A DNA stretch of 64,000 nt. Origin: Bacillus sp. FJAT-26390. GTDB taxonomy: Bacteria > Bacillota > Bacilli > Paenibacillales > Paenibacillaceae. Shown here piece by piece: positions 20,249 through 28,051 of this stretch. Under the pieces are notes generated by a model. The model did not search any database. It was given only the letters and a program-made list of their open reading frames with translations, and was not told where the DNA came from. Positions within the stretch are counted from its first letter, which is position 1, and every line of letters begins with the position of its first letter. Location of the stretch: positions 855,639 to 919,638 of the forward strand of contig NZ_MAQX01000022.1 in assembly GCF_001682865.1 (NCBI RefSeq), in the 5' to 3' direction. A program made the position numbers and the translations under genes.

Positions 20249-20277
20249 TGAATAAAGGCTAGAAGGAGCTGCACTTC

Positions 20278-21084
20278 ATGGAACTAAGGCAAATAAAAGC
20301 GTTATGGGGAATGGAAGGCATGTATGAAGAGCAATTATCCCGCGCAGCAGCGGCAGGATACTTCGGCATTGAAGCTCCGCTGCCTTCCTTATCCGATGAA
20401 CAATCCTTTAAAGAAGCGCTTGGGCGGCATAACCTAGCTTTTATTGCGCAGGTCTGCACGCAGGGCGACCATCTTGCCAGCTTCGAGGAGCAGATGGTCC
20501 GCGCCGCAAGCTTTAAGCCGCTCTTTATTGTGTCGCAAAGCGCAAGAGACAGCATGACGGAAGCGGAGCAGGATCGTTTCTATGAGAGTGCTTTAGCAGT
20601 TGAGAAAAAAATCAATATCGCGGTTGGGCACGAAACGCATCGAAGCCGCGCGATGTTTACGCCTTGGACAACGGCTAGATTGCTGAAGCAATTTCCGGAT
20701 CTGCGCCTTACGGCTGACTTCAGCCACTGGGTAAACGTATGCGAATCGCATCTCGATAATCATGAGGAAGAGCTTGCGCTTGCGATCGATAGAACGATCC
20801 ATGTACACGGCCGAGTAGGGTTTCCGCAGGGCCCGCAGGTTCCGCATCCGGCTGCTCCGGAGTATAAGGCTGAGCTTGTTCTCTTTACGAAGTGGTGGCA
20901 GCAAATATTTGATAACCAAGCGATGAAAGGCAAAGCATTCGCTACCTTTACAGCTGAATTTGGACCTCCAGGCTACATGCCGACAGTGCCATTCACCAAT
21001 AAGCCGGTCGCTGATTTATGGGAAGTGAATCAATGGATGTCCGATTATATTTCCGCCAACTATGCAGAGTGGTTTAACGAATAA
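20278..21084 (+). CDS. Sugar phosphate isomerase/epimerase-like TIM barrel
   Basis: A 268-residue protein of the xylose-isomerase-like/AP-endonuclease-2 superfamily. Typical metal-site surroundings are visible: VGHETHRSRAMFTPW, LTADFSHWVNVCE, and HVHGRVGFPQGPQVPHP. Members isomerise or epimerise sugars or act on inositol derivatives; the substrate is not evident. It lies between the dioxygenase and an AraC regulator, an arrangement consistent with a small catabolic operon. Confidence 0.8.
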   Translation: MELRQIKALWGMEGMYEEQLSRAAAAGYFGIEAPLPSLSDEQSFKEALGRHNLAFIAQVCTQGDHLASFEEQMVRAASFKPLFIVSQSARDSMTEAEQDRFYESALAVEKKINIAVGHETHRSRAMFTPWTTARLLKQFPDLRLTADFSHWVNVCESHLDNHEEELALAIDRTIHVHGRVGFPQGPQVPHPAAPEYKAELVLFTKWWQQIFDNQAMKGKAFATFTAEFGPPGYMPTVPFTNKPVADLWEVNQWMSDYISANYAEWFNE

Positions 21085-21108
21085 TCAATAATCAAGGGGG
21101 GAGCAAGG

Positions 21109-21969
21109 CTGGAACATTACAAAACGCCGGAGCGGCTGCTTAGCAAAAACTTTTTAACCTTGTCCTCCCCCTTCCGTATTTACAAGCATGTGCTCGATCA
21201 CAAAATTCAGACGCATTGGCATGAATTTTTTGAAATGGCTTTTGTCGTGTCAGGGAAAGGAACGCATGTGCTTAACGGCGAGCCATTTCCTTTGGAGAGA
21301 GGAATGGCTTTTCTGCTGACAACCGCCGATTTCCATGAGATCATACCGGATGAAGGCGAAACGATCCATTTATATGATTTTATATTTGAGGATTCGTTCA
21401 TTCGGCCAGCGTTATCCGAAATGCTTTTTGAGCATGCCTCGCATTATGCGCATACTTTCGAAGGCGCTTTGGCTAACGGCATCGAAGCGGAGTTCGATCG
21501 CATATGGGAGGAAACGCAGCTTTGGCAGCTAGGCAGCGACATGGTCGTTCAAGGCAGCTTTGAGCGGATATTGATTGAGCTGTTCAGGCAAATCGGACGA
21601 CAGAAGCTTGCAGCAGAGTCGGTTGCCATAACCGCAGTCCATCCCTCGATCCGAAAATCGGTCATCTATATCCAGCATCACTTCCGTGAACCGATTACGC
21701 TGCATAAAGTTGCAGAGCATGTGGGACTGTCCGCAAATTATTTTAGCGAATGCTTCCGCAAGCAGACAGGAACTTCCTTTCAAGAGCATTTGCAGGAGAA
21801 AAGGCTGCAGTTCGCGAGAGCGCTGCTTTGCAGCACGCCGCTGCCAATTACGGAAATCTGTTATGCCTCAGGCTTTAATACGATACCTAATTTCGAGCGA
21901 TCGTTCAAAAGAAAGTTTGATCTCGCGCCCCGCGATTACCGAAAAATCAATAAAGGAACCCATAATTAA
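21109..21969 (+). CDS. AraC family regulator, probably starting at CTG
   Basis: A cupin-plus-HTH regulator of about 286 residues. The strong ribosome site AAGGGGGGAG (21094-21103) points to a CTG codon at 21109, giving MEHYKTPERLLSKNF. The only standard alternative, a TTG at 21160, has no ribosome site and would cut into the N-terminal part. The cupin holds HWHEFFEMAFVVSGKG. Residues about 185-285 carry two AraC HTH units, ending FERSFKRKFDLAPRDYRK. It follows the isomerase by 24 bases and probably regulates that operon. Confidence 0.8.
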   Translation: MEHYKTPERLLSKNFLTLSSPFRIYKHVLDHKIQTHWHEFFEMAFVVSGKGTHVLNGEPFPLERGMAFLLTTADFHEIIPDEGETIHLYDFIFEDSFIRPALSEMLFEHASHYAHTFEGALANGIEAEFDRIWEETQLWQLGSDMVVQGSFERILIELFRQIGRQKLAAESVAITAVHPSIRKSVIYIQHHFREPITLHKVAEHVGLSANYFSECFRKQTGTSFQEHLQEKRLQFARALLCSTPLPITEICYASGFNTIPNFERSFKRKFDLAPRDYRKINKGTHN

Positions 21970-22007
21970 ACCTTCCATCCACTTTTAAGTGTGTGGAAGG
22001 TTTTTTT
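21968..22007 (+). terminator. Rho-independent terminator after AraC gene
   Basis: AAACCTTCCA (21968-21977) pairs with TGGAAGGTTT (21994-22003) and runs into seven T. It ends the dioxygenase-isomerase-AraC transcript. Confidence 0.85.
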
Positions 22008-22129
22008 GCGCATGCTAAGTTTTTAGACTCTTATTCATGGGACTTGTTTCTAAACTGTAAACTTTCGTTACGTTAGTTGTTAGTCAAATCGAGGCTGTGA
22101 TACCATCAAGTTTGAATGGAGATGAACAG

Positions 22130-22825
22130 ATGGAGCTAACGAAAATATTAATTATAGAAGACGAAGCGGCTATTGCGGATTTGCTGGCATACGGCTTGCA
22201 GAAAGAAGGCTTTCAAACGGCAGTTGCACATAACGGCAAAGACGGATTAAGGGAGATTGAGGAATTCAAACCGGATCTGCTGCTGCTCGACTGGATGCTC
22301 CCAGATCAAAGCGGCCTTGATATATGCAAAAAAATTATGGGGAAATATATGCTTCCGATCATTATGATTACAGCCAAATCGGATATATCAGACAAGGTGA
22401 TCGGGATGGAGCTTGGTGCCGATGACTACATTACGAAACCATTCGATATGCGCGAAGTGATCGTCCGTATCCGTACGCTGCTGCGCAGAATTAATCCGGT
22501 ATCGGCTGCAGCCGAGGAGCCGGTGCCTGCTTTGATCAAAATTAAAGCGATCGAAATTAATGTCATCGAAAGAATCGTCAAAAAAGACAACGAACCGGTC
22601 GAGCTGACGCCAAAAGAGTTTGACCTGCTAATGACTTTGACCAGCTCAAGAGGAAGAGTGTTTACCCGTTCGAACCTGCTGGATATCGTGTGGGGCTACA
22701 ATTATTTTGGAGATACAAGAACCGTTGATATCCATATTCAGCGTTTGCGCAAAAAGCTAGATGCCAATGACATGATTACTACCGTATTTCGTGTTGGCTA
22801 CAAATTCGAGAAAAATGTGGAATAA
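22130..22825 (+). CDS. OmpR/PhoB-type response regulator
   Basis: A 231-residue regulator. The receiver domain (1-120) has the acidic pocket ED and phosphoacceptor D54 in LLLDWMLPD, and a conserved lysine in YITKPFD. A winged-helix DNA-binding domain (about 140-231) has VELTPKEFDLLMTL and DTRTVDIHIQRLRKKL. The ATG at 22130 is chosen for the GGAGATG site before it. The partner kinase starts 3 bases after the stop, and a lipoprotein gene overlaps the kinase end, giving a three-gene operon. Confidence 0.93.
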   Translation: MELTKILIIEDEAAIADLLAYGLQKEGFQTAVAHNGKDGLREIEEFKPDLLLLDWMLPDQSGLDICKKIMGKYMLPIIMITAKSDISDKVIGMELGADDYITKPFDMREVIVRIRTLLRRINPVSAAAEEPVPALIKIKAIEINVIERIVKKDNEPVELTPKEFDLLMTLTSSRGRVFTRSNLLDIVWGYNYFGDTRTVDIHIQRLRKKLDANDMITTVFRVGYKFEKNVE

Positions 22826-22828
22826 GCT

Positions 22829-24292
22829 ATGATACAGTCAATCAAGGTTAAGTTTCTAATCGGGTTATTGGTCATTTTTGTCGCTTCGCTGCTGCTGCTG
22901 CACCATTTTGTGCTGCAAATTATCGAATCCAGCAACGAAACGACGATCACGCAGGATTTGAACAGCATAAAGAAAAATAGCAATGTTTATGTCAGACAGA
23001 CGTTTATGATCAATCATTACAGCCATGATGAAATTTATTTTGAGCAAATGTCGAAGGAATTAGTAGCCGATTTGAATAAAATTACGTCCAGCAGCGTTGC
23101 CGTATATTCGGTTGACGGCGAGTTGCTTGCCGCATCGGACAAGGGTGCCTTCAAGAACCCTCCCGGAGACGACTTCAAGCACGCTTTAAAAGGAGAAACA
23201 GCCTACACCATCACCCATCAAGATAAAATATCGTCCATATACTTTGCGTATCCCGTAGTAATCGACGGCGATAAAATAGGCATTTTGCGATTCGCCAAGG
23301 ATGCTTCCTTGCTCTACGGGCATAGCCAGCAAATTTTAAATGTCATTATGTATGTGACGATTGCGATTTTTGCGCTGGGCTTGCTGCTCTGCTTCGCGTT
23401 GTTTTGGAATATTACGCTTCCGATCGTCAAGATGACAAAGGTATCCACGGAAGTAATAGGCGGCAATCTAAATGTGCATATCGCATTGAACCGAAAGGAC
23501 GAGCTAGGCAAGCTAGCCCACAATTTCAACCAAATGATCGAGAAAATTCGTTTGCAGATCGGCAAAATCGAAAAAGACAGGGATCAGCTTAAAGAGCTGA
23601 ACAGGCATCGCAAGCAATTTTACGACAATGTCACCCATGAACTGAAAACGCCTCTGACCTCCATTATGGGTTATGCGCAGATGATCAAGGAGAACGGCCA
23701 GAGCGATGAGGTTTTTTTCGAAAAAGGCATCGACCATATTGCGGATGAAAGCGCGCGTCTTCACGAGATGGTGCTGCAATTATTAGAGCTGTCCAAGGAG
23801 ACGGATTTTAAATCCGCTTTCGAAAGCATGGAGGCCGGAGCTATTTTGGAGAGCGTTTGCGAGGGTATGGCGTTTAAAGCCCAAAAATATAAAAAGAGTA
23901 TTTTATGCGAGGTGGAAGGCCATCTCATGATTGAAGGGAGCGCAACGAAGCTAAGGCAGCTATTTATCAACCTTGTTGATAATGCCATTAAATATAGCGA
24001 CACGTCCTCTGAAATTATCGTGAACGCGGCTCAGACATCGGAATTCGTACAGATTTCCGTTTTCAATCAGGGAGAGGTTATCCCGCCTGAACATTTGGAA
24101 CGCATTTTTGAGCCTTTTTTTAGAGAGCACGGCTATCTTGTGAAGGAAATCGGCAGCCGAGGACTAGGACTAAGCATATGCAAAGCAATTGTAGAAGAAC
24201 ATCAGGGAACTATTCAAATCCGAAGCGAGAACGGGGAAACAAGCGTGCTCGTACAAATTCCTCGAATCGAAACCAAGCAGGTGAATGTATGA
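22829..24292 (+). CDS. HAMP-domain sensor histidine kinase
   Basis: A 487-residue membrane kinase: helix at about 10-32, extracellular sensor region, helix at about 170-195, HAMP linker, phosphoacceptor H270 in VTHELKTPLTSIMGY, and an ATP-binding domain with NLVDNAIKYSD and the G boxes around GSRGLGLSICKAIVEEH. It phosphorylates the regulator encoded just upstream. No strong ribosome site precedes the ATG, so translation is probably coupled to the regulator's stop codon. The signal is unknown. Confidence 0.92.
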   Translation: MIQSIKVKFLIGLLVIFVASLLLLHHFVLQIIESSNETTITQDLNSIKKNSNVYVRQTFMINHYSHDEIYFEQMSKELVADLNKITSSSVAVYSVDGELLAASDKGAFKNPPGDDFKHALKGETAYTITHQDKISSIYFAYPVVIDGDKIGILRFAKDASLLYGHSQQILNVIMYVTIAIFALGLLLCFALFWNITLPIVKMTKVSTEVIGGNLNVHIALNRKDELGKLAHNFNQMIEKIRLQIGKIEKDRDQLKELNRHRKQFYDNVTHELKTPLTSIMGYAQMIKENGQSDEVFFEKGIDHIADESARLHEMVLQLLELSKETDFKSAFESMEAGAILESVCEGMAFKAQKYKKSILCEVEGHLMIEGSATKLRQLFINLVDNAIKYSDTSSEIIVNAAQTSEFVQISVFNQGEVIPPEHLERIFEPFFREHGYLVKEIGSRGLGLSICKAIVEEHQGTIQIRSENGETSVLVQIPRIETKQVNV

Positions 24293-25383
24293 TTACAAAA
24301 TCTTTCTTTGTACTGCTGACCGTCGTTTTGTTGTCGGGCTGTTCATCGCTCGAATTCAAATCAAAAACGATTGTCATCCCGGAGACCGAGGCTGTACCGG
24401 AATTGGCGCACTCGAACGGCGAATTTGAAGTAAACAAAATATATCGCATGTTTGAGGACGAAGAGAGGTCGATGCAAATTTTTGGGTGGACAGATGACGA
24501 GCATCTTATTGGCAAGATCATGTCCATTGATATGGGTCAAACGATGAGAAAAATCGATTATCGGAAGCAAACCAGCGAAACGGTAACGAGCTTGAACATA
24601 AATGCCGAACCCAGCCAGCTATCTCCGGACAGACGGTATATAAGTCTTTACGCTTGGGATGAACACGAAGGCAAAACAACGAAGCTGTATGACCTGAAGA
24701 ACGATGATACGACAACAATCGTTGATAATAATTTTCCATCGTCAGGCATGATCATGTGGTCTAACAACAGCCGTTATGTTGCTTTTTTTCTATGGGATGA
24801 TCAGTGGCGAGAGGAGAAGCTGCACATTTACGATGTAACCACCAAGAAACTTAAGCAAGTGGAAATGCCATTGAGCGAGGAGAAGAGCTGGGTGAGGTAT
24901 GCGAAAATGTCCGACGATGGGCAAACCGTTCTGATCGTCTACAATCAGTCGGTGCTGTTCGGTAAACTAGATGGCAACCAATTGGTAAAAATTTATGAGC
25001 ATAAGCTTAGCAATGATGGGGCGGTAGATTACTTAAACAATGATCAAATTATGTTTGTCAGCGAAAATAATTTGTTGTTTGTGTTTGACCGCCGCAATAA
25101 GGCGACCTCGATTTTAAGCGAGCAAATCGGCGCTTTTCGTTTAACGGCGGATCGCAAGTATATTGCCTATTCCAAAGACGCTCAAAATACCTACGTTGCC
25201 AAGCTGCAAGGAAACAACCTTCTAAATGAACAGGAGGTCTTTAAAGGGATGAATCCGGCGCAGCTGGAGTGGAATCCGTCCGGCAAGAAGCTTTATGTGA
25301 ATGGCTGGAAGTCATTTGATGCTCAAAGGAAAAGCAAAACGAGCGTGTTAAATGCGATGCAATACATCATTGAATTTAAATAA
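24289..25383 (+). CDS. Lipoprotein with beta-propeller-like repeats in a two-component operon
   Basis: A 365-residue secreted lipoprotein. The ATG at 24289 overlaps the kinase stop codon (ATGA) and starts a lipobox signal ending LLSGC. The mature part has repeated blade-like phrases such as LSPDRRYISLYAWD, WSNNSRYVAFFLWDD and LEWNPSGKKLYVNGW, in the manner of TolB/WD40-like propellers. I do not recognise a named family. Tight coupling to the kinase suggests it senses, or is the target of, the envelope signal handled by this system. Confidence 0.75.
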   Translation: MITKSFFVLLTVVLLSGCSSLEFKSKTIVIPETEAVPELAHSNGEFEVNKIYRMFEDEERSMQIFGWTDDEHLIGKIMSIDMGQTMRKIDYRKQTSETVTSLNINAEPSQLSPDRRYISLYAWDEHEGKTTKLYDLKNDDTTTIVDNNFPSSGMIMWSNNSRYVAFFLWDDQWREEKLHIYDVTTKKLKQVEMPLSEEKSWVRYAKMSDDGQTVLIVYNQSVLFGKLDGNQLVKIYEHKLSNDGAVDYLNNDQIMFVSENNLLFVFDRRNKATSILSEQIGAFRLTADRKYIAYSKDAQNTYVAKLQGNNLLNEQEVFKGMNPAQLEWNPSGKKLYVNGWKSFDAQRKSKTSVLNAMQYIIEFK

Positions 25384-25394
25384 TGTTATTTCTC

Positions 25395-25436
25395 AAAACT
25401 GCCCTTGCAGCCATTCGCTGTAAGGGCAGTTTTTTT
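25395..25436 (+). terminator. Rho-independent terminator after lipoprotein gene
   Basis: AAAACTGCCCTT (25395-25406) pairs with AAGGGCAGTTTT (from 25422), followed by T residues. It closes the operon begun at 22130. Confidence 0.88.
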
Positions 25437-25563
25437 GTTGCCGTTAAACGACGGGATTCGGCAAGTTTAGATACAAATTGTTTACAAGTCTGACATACGC
25501 TCGAAATGACGCTCAAGTATAACTAGAAGTAGCTGATAGACATTATATTTTTAGGAGGACAAC

Positions 25564-26313
25564 ATGCATTCGTACACGAAGAAACGAAAAGTTCGTCTCG
25601 CAAGATTTATCGTTATTTTATTCATACTATTGTTGATCGCCGTAACGATGATCGGCATTGCCGCTAACCGATTAGAGCAATCACAAGCATTGTCAGCAAT
25701 TCCAACAGAAAAACCGTCGAATCAGCTTGTGGAGGTCGATCAATTAAAAAAGAAATATAAGGTAGTCATCGACGCGGGACACGGCGGCAAAGATCCGGGG
25801 GCTGAAGGGGTTAGCGGACAAAGGGAAAAGCTGTTTACGATGTCCTTATCCGCAAAGGTTTATGATCTGCTTAAGCTAGACGAAAGGTTTGAGCCTTATA
25901 TGACTCGAAGTGACGACACGTTTATCGACTTGGACGAGCGTCCTGAAATAGCGAATCAGATGAATGCAGATGCATTTGTATCCATACATGCCAATACCTA
26001 TACCGATCCATCCGTTGGCGGAACCGAAACCTTTTACCGCCATGACGACAGCATTCAGTTAGCCCAAGTTGTGCATGACAGTGTAGTAAAGGAATTGGGC
26101 TTTGATGACCGTGGCATCAAAAATGGGCAGCTGAAGGTTCTATCACTCAGCAAGGTGCCGGCGATTTTGCTTGAAGTTGGTTATTTGACGAACCCCGCAC
26201 AAGAGGCTGCTCTCCTCAGTGAGGATGGACAAGATCGTACTGCGAGGGCCATTGTAGACGGATTGAAGCAATATTTTATGAACAAGCCGCAAGAAGCCAT
26301 TATCCATTCCTAA
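25564..26313 (+). CDS. N-acetylmuramoyl-L-alanine amidase (Amidase_3, CwlD-like)
   Basis: A 249-residue zinc amidase that cuts the amide bond between N-acetylmuramic acid and L-alanine in peptidoglycan. A membrane anchor or signal lies at about 13-35. The Amidase_3 domain (about 65-240) shows zinc-ligand motifs VIDAGHGGKDPGAEG and FVSIHANTY, and the catalytic glutamate region ILLEVGYLTN. AGGAGG precedes the ATG. Length and architecture resemble CwlD, but without sporulation context I leave the symbol blank. It is a single gene between two terminators. Confidence 0.9.
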   Translation: MHSYTKKRKVRLARFIVILFILLLIAVTMIGIAANRLEQSQALSAIPTEKPSNQLVEVDQLKKKYKVVIDAGHGGKDPGAEGVSGQREKLFTMSLSAKVYDLLKLDERFEPYMTRSDDTFIDLDERPEIANQMNADAFVSIHANTYTDPSVGGTETFYRHDDSIQLAQVVHDSVVKELGFDDRGIKNGQLKVLSLSKVPAILLEVGYLTNPAQEAALLSEDGQDRTARAIVDGLKQYFMNKPQEAIIHS

Positions 26314-26335
26314 ACTTTGAATCTAGATAATCGAC

Positions 26336-26387
26336 AAAGAGCGTCTCGAAAGGTCTGGAATGACCTTTGGGATCGCTCTTTTTTTAT
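26336..26387 (+). terminator. Rho-independent terminator after amidase gene
   Basis: AAAGAGCG (26336-26343) and CGCTCTTT (26374-26381) form the outer stem. An inner stem AAAGGTC/GACCTTT extends it, and a T run follows. Confidence 0.88.
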
Positions 26388-26477
26388 TGCAGATTGGCGC
26401 AAAGCCGTGTCGGTTCACGATACCCGGCAAATGGCAACCCTTTCACCATATGCCGAAAATAGAGCTGCAGCGTAGTT

Positions 26478-26543
26478 CTATTTCACCCAAACGAGCTGGA
26501 AATTCGTAAAGGGGCTGTCGGCACGGGCACGGTAATCGGCCAT
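26478..26543 (-). CDS. 21-codon small ORF after the symporter gene (uncertain)
   Basis: On the minus strand an ATG at 26543 follows a GGGAGCC ribosome-like site, 8 bases after the symporter stop, and reads 21 codons beginning MADYRARADSPF and ending in VWVK before TAG. The composition looks like the end of a globular protein rather than a membrane peptide, so it may be the remnant of a deleted gene or a chance frame. No family recognised. The remaining 26388-26477 shows nothing. Confidence 0.25.
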   Translation of the reverse strand: MADYRARADSPFTNFQLVWVK

Positions 26544-26551
26544 TGGCTCCC

Positions 26552-27961
26552 TTATTTCTGTTCGCGGATGTGCGTTAATTCTGCATTTAACTCAAACAGC
26601 CTTTTTTTGGTCAAATCATAAATCCAGTAAATCGAGACAAGCGCCACTAACGCGCCTAATGCGGGAACTACCGTAATAATGCTCTTGATTCCCGAAGCTA
26701 CTTCTGCCGATTGTGAAGGCAAGCTGGAGTTATAGCCGACCGCAACCAAAGCAAACCCGCCTATCCCGCCTGCCGCAGCTTGCCCGATCTTCCTCACGAG
26801 CGAATAGACCGAGTACACCGTTCCTTCTTCACGATTGCCGGTAATTCTTTCTTGATTATCAATGCAATCGGACACGAGCGCCCAAACTAGAATATTCAAG
26901 AAAGCCATGCCGAAGCCGGAAATACAGTTTAATGCCATGTAGACATAAGGGCTAGTAATCGGAAGAAGGTACATGAGCACGTTAACGATAAAAGCGATGA
27001 CCAAGCCGATAACGGCCGTTTCTTTTTTTCCATAACGCTTGGCAAGCGGAGAAATAATCGGCATTGCCACAAAGCTCGAAGCAAGTCCGATTAATCCGGA
27101 CAATGCGATCAGCTGCGGAGCGTGGAAATAATCTTTAAACAAATACGGCGTAAGGGCATTAACCGTCATAAAAGAAGCTAAAAAGCCGAAGGAAGCGATC
27201 ATAAGCCCAAGCAGCGCTCTATTTTTGAAGAAGCCTTTTAAGGAAGCGGCTAGATTTATTTTTCTCTGAGCGTTCCTTGCTGCCTGCACACGTTCAACGG
27301 TTAATTTGTAGGAAGAGAAGTAGAACAAATTGGCAAGCACCGCGCATATCGCAGCAATGGTTAGAAAGCCTTGGGCGGATGGCGATTTGCCCGACCCGAA
27401 AATAATGATAGGCGCTACGACCATAATGAAAACGTTTGCCAAAATAGCGCCGAGTGTTCGGAACGTAGACAAGGAGGTTCTCTCTACAGGGTCGGAGGTC
27501 ATGACAGAAGCCAACGAGCCATAAGGAATGTTGATCGTTGAGTAAGCCAAACCCCAAATTATATAGGCGATGCTGGCTACGATCACCTTCCAGCTCTCAT
27601 TCACGGGGAAATGCGTAAAGGTCAGCACTCCGAAAGCGGTTACAGGAATGGCGCTGAATAATAAATAAGGCCTAAATTTCCCTCTTGGCCCTACAGGCCT
27701 TGAATCGATAAACGCTCCCCAAACAACGTCGAAAATCGCATCCACCACTCGCGCCACCAGCAAGATCATGCCTGCTGCCGCAGCGGAAATCCCGTAAATA
27801 TCCGTATAAAATAACATCAAATATCCGCCGATTAACGCAAAAAACATATCGTTTGCAATATCGCCGAACATATAGCCGATTTTATCCCTGCTGCCGAACT
27901 TTCTTTGTTTTATCTTTGAAGGAATAATGATTTCATTTGCGAGCTCTGCGTGTTGAAGCAT
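26552..27961 (-). CDS. GPH-family (glycoside-pentoside-hexuronide) cation symporter
   Basis: A 469-residue membrane transporter with about 12 hydrophobic helices. The N-terminal region with KIGYMFGDIANDMFFALIG, and the loop DSRPVGPRGKFRPYLL between helices 2 and 3, are hallmarks of the GPH family that imports melibiose, xylosides and glucuronides with a cation. It starts at ATG with AGGGGTGG upstream, 90 bases after the beta-glucuronidase stop on the same strand. By context it is the glucuronide uptake protein (a UidB-like role). Confidence 0.88.
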   Translation of the reverse strand: MLQHAELANEIIIPSKIKQRKFGSRDKIGYMFGDIANDMFFALIGGYLMLFYTDIYGISAAAAGMILLVARVVDAIFDVVWGAFIDSRPVGPRGKFRPYLLFSAIPVTAFGVLTFTHFPVNESWKVIVASIAYIIWGLAYSTINIPYGSLASVMTSDPVERTSLSTFRTLGAILANVFIMVVAPIIIFGSGKSPSAQGFLTIAAICAVLANLFYFSSYKLTVERVQAARNAQRKINLAASLKGFFKNRALLGLMIASFGFLASFMTVNALTPYLFKDYFHAPQLIALSGLIGLASSFVAMPIISPLAKRYGKKETAVIGLVIAFIVNVLMYLLPITSPYVYMALNCISGFGMAFLNILVWALVSDCIDNQERITGNREEGTVYSVYSLVRKIGQAAAGGIGGFALVAVGYNSSLPSQSAEVASGIKSIITVVPALGALVALVSIYWIYDLTKKRLFELNAELTHIREQK

Positions 27962-28051
27962 ATTTGTCCACCCCTATTACCGAATGATTCATGAAGGCCG
28001 GGAGACTAATAATCACTCCCGGCTGTAACGATAGCTGCATGCCAAAGCGTT

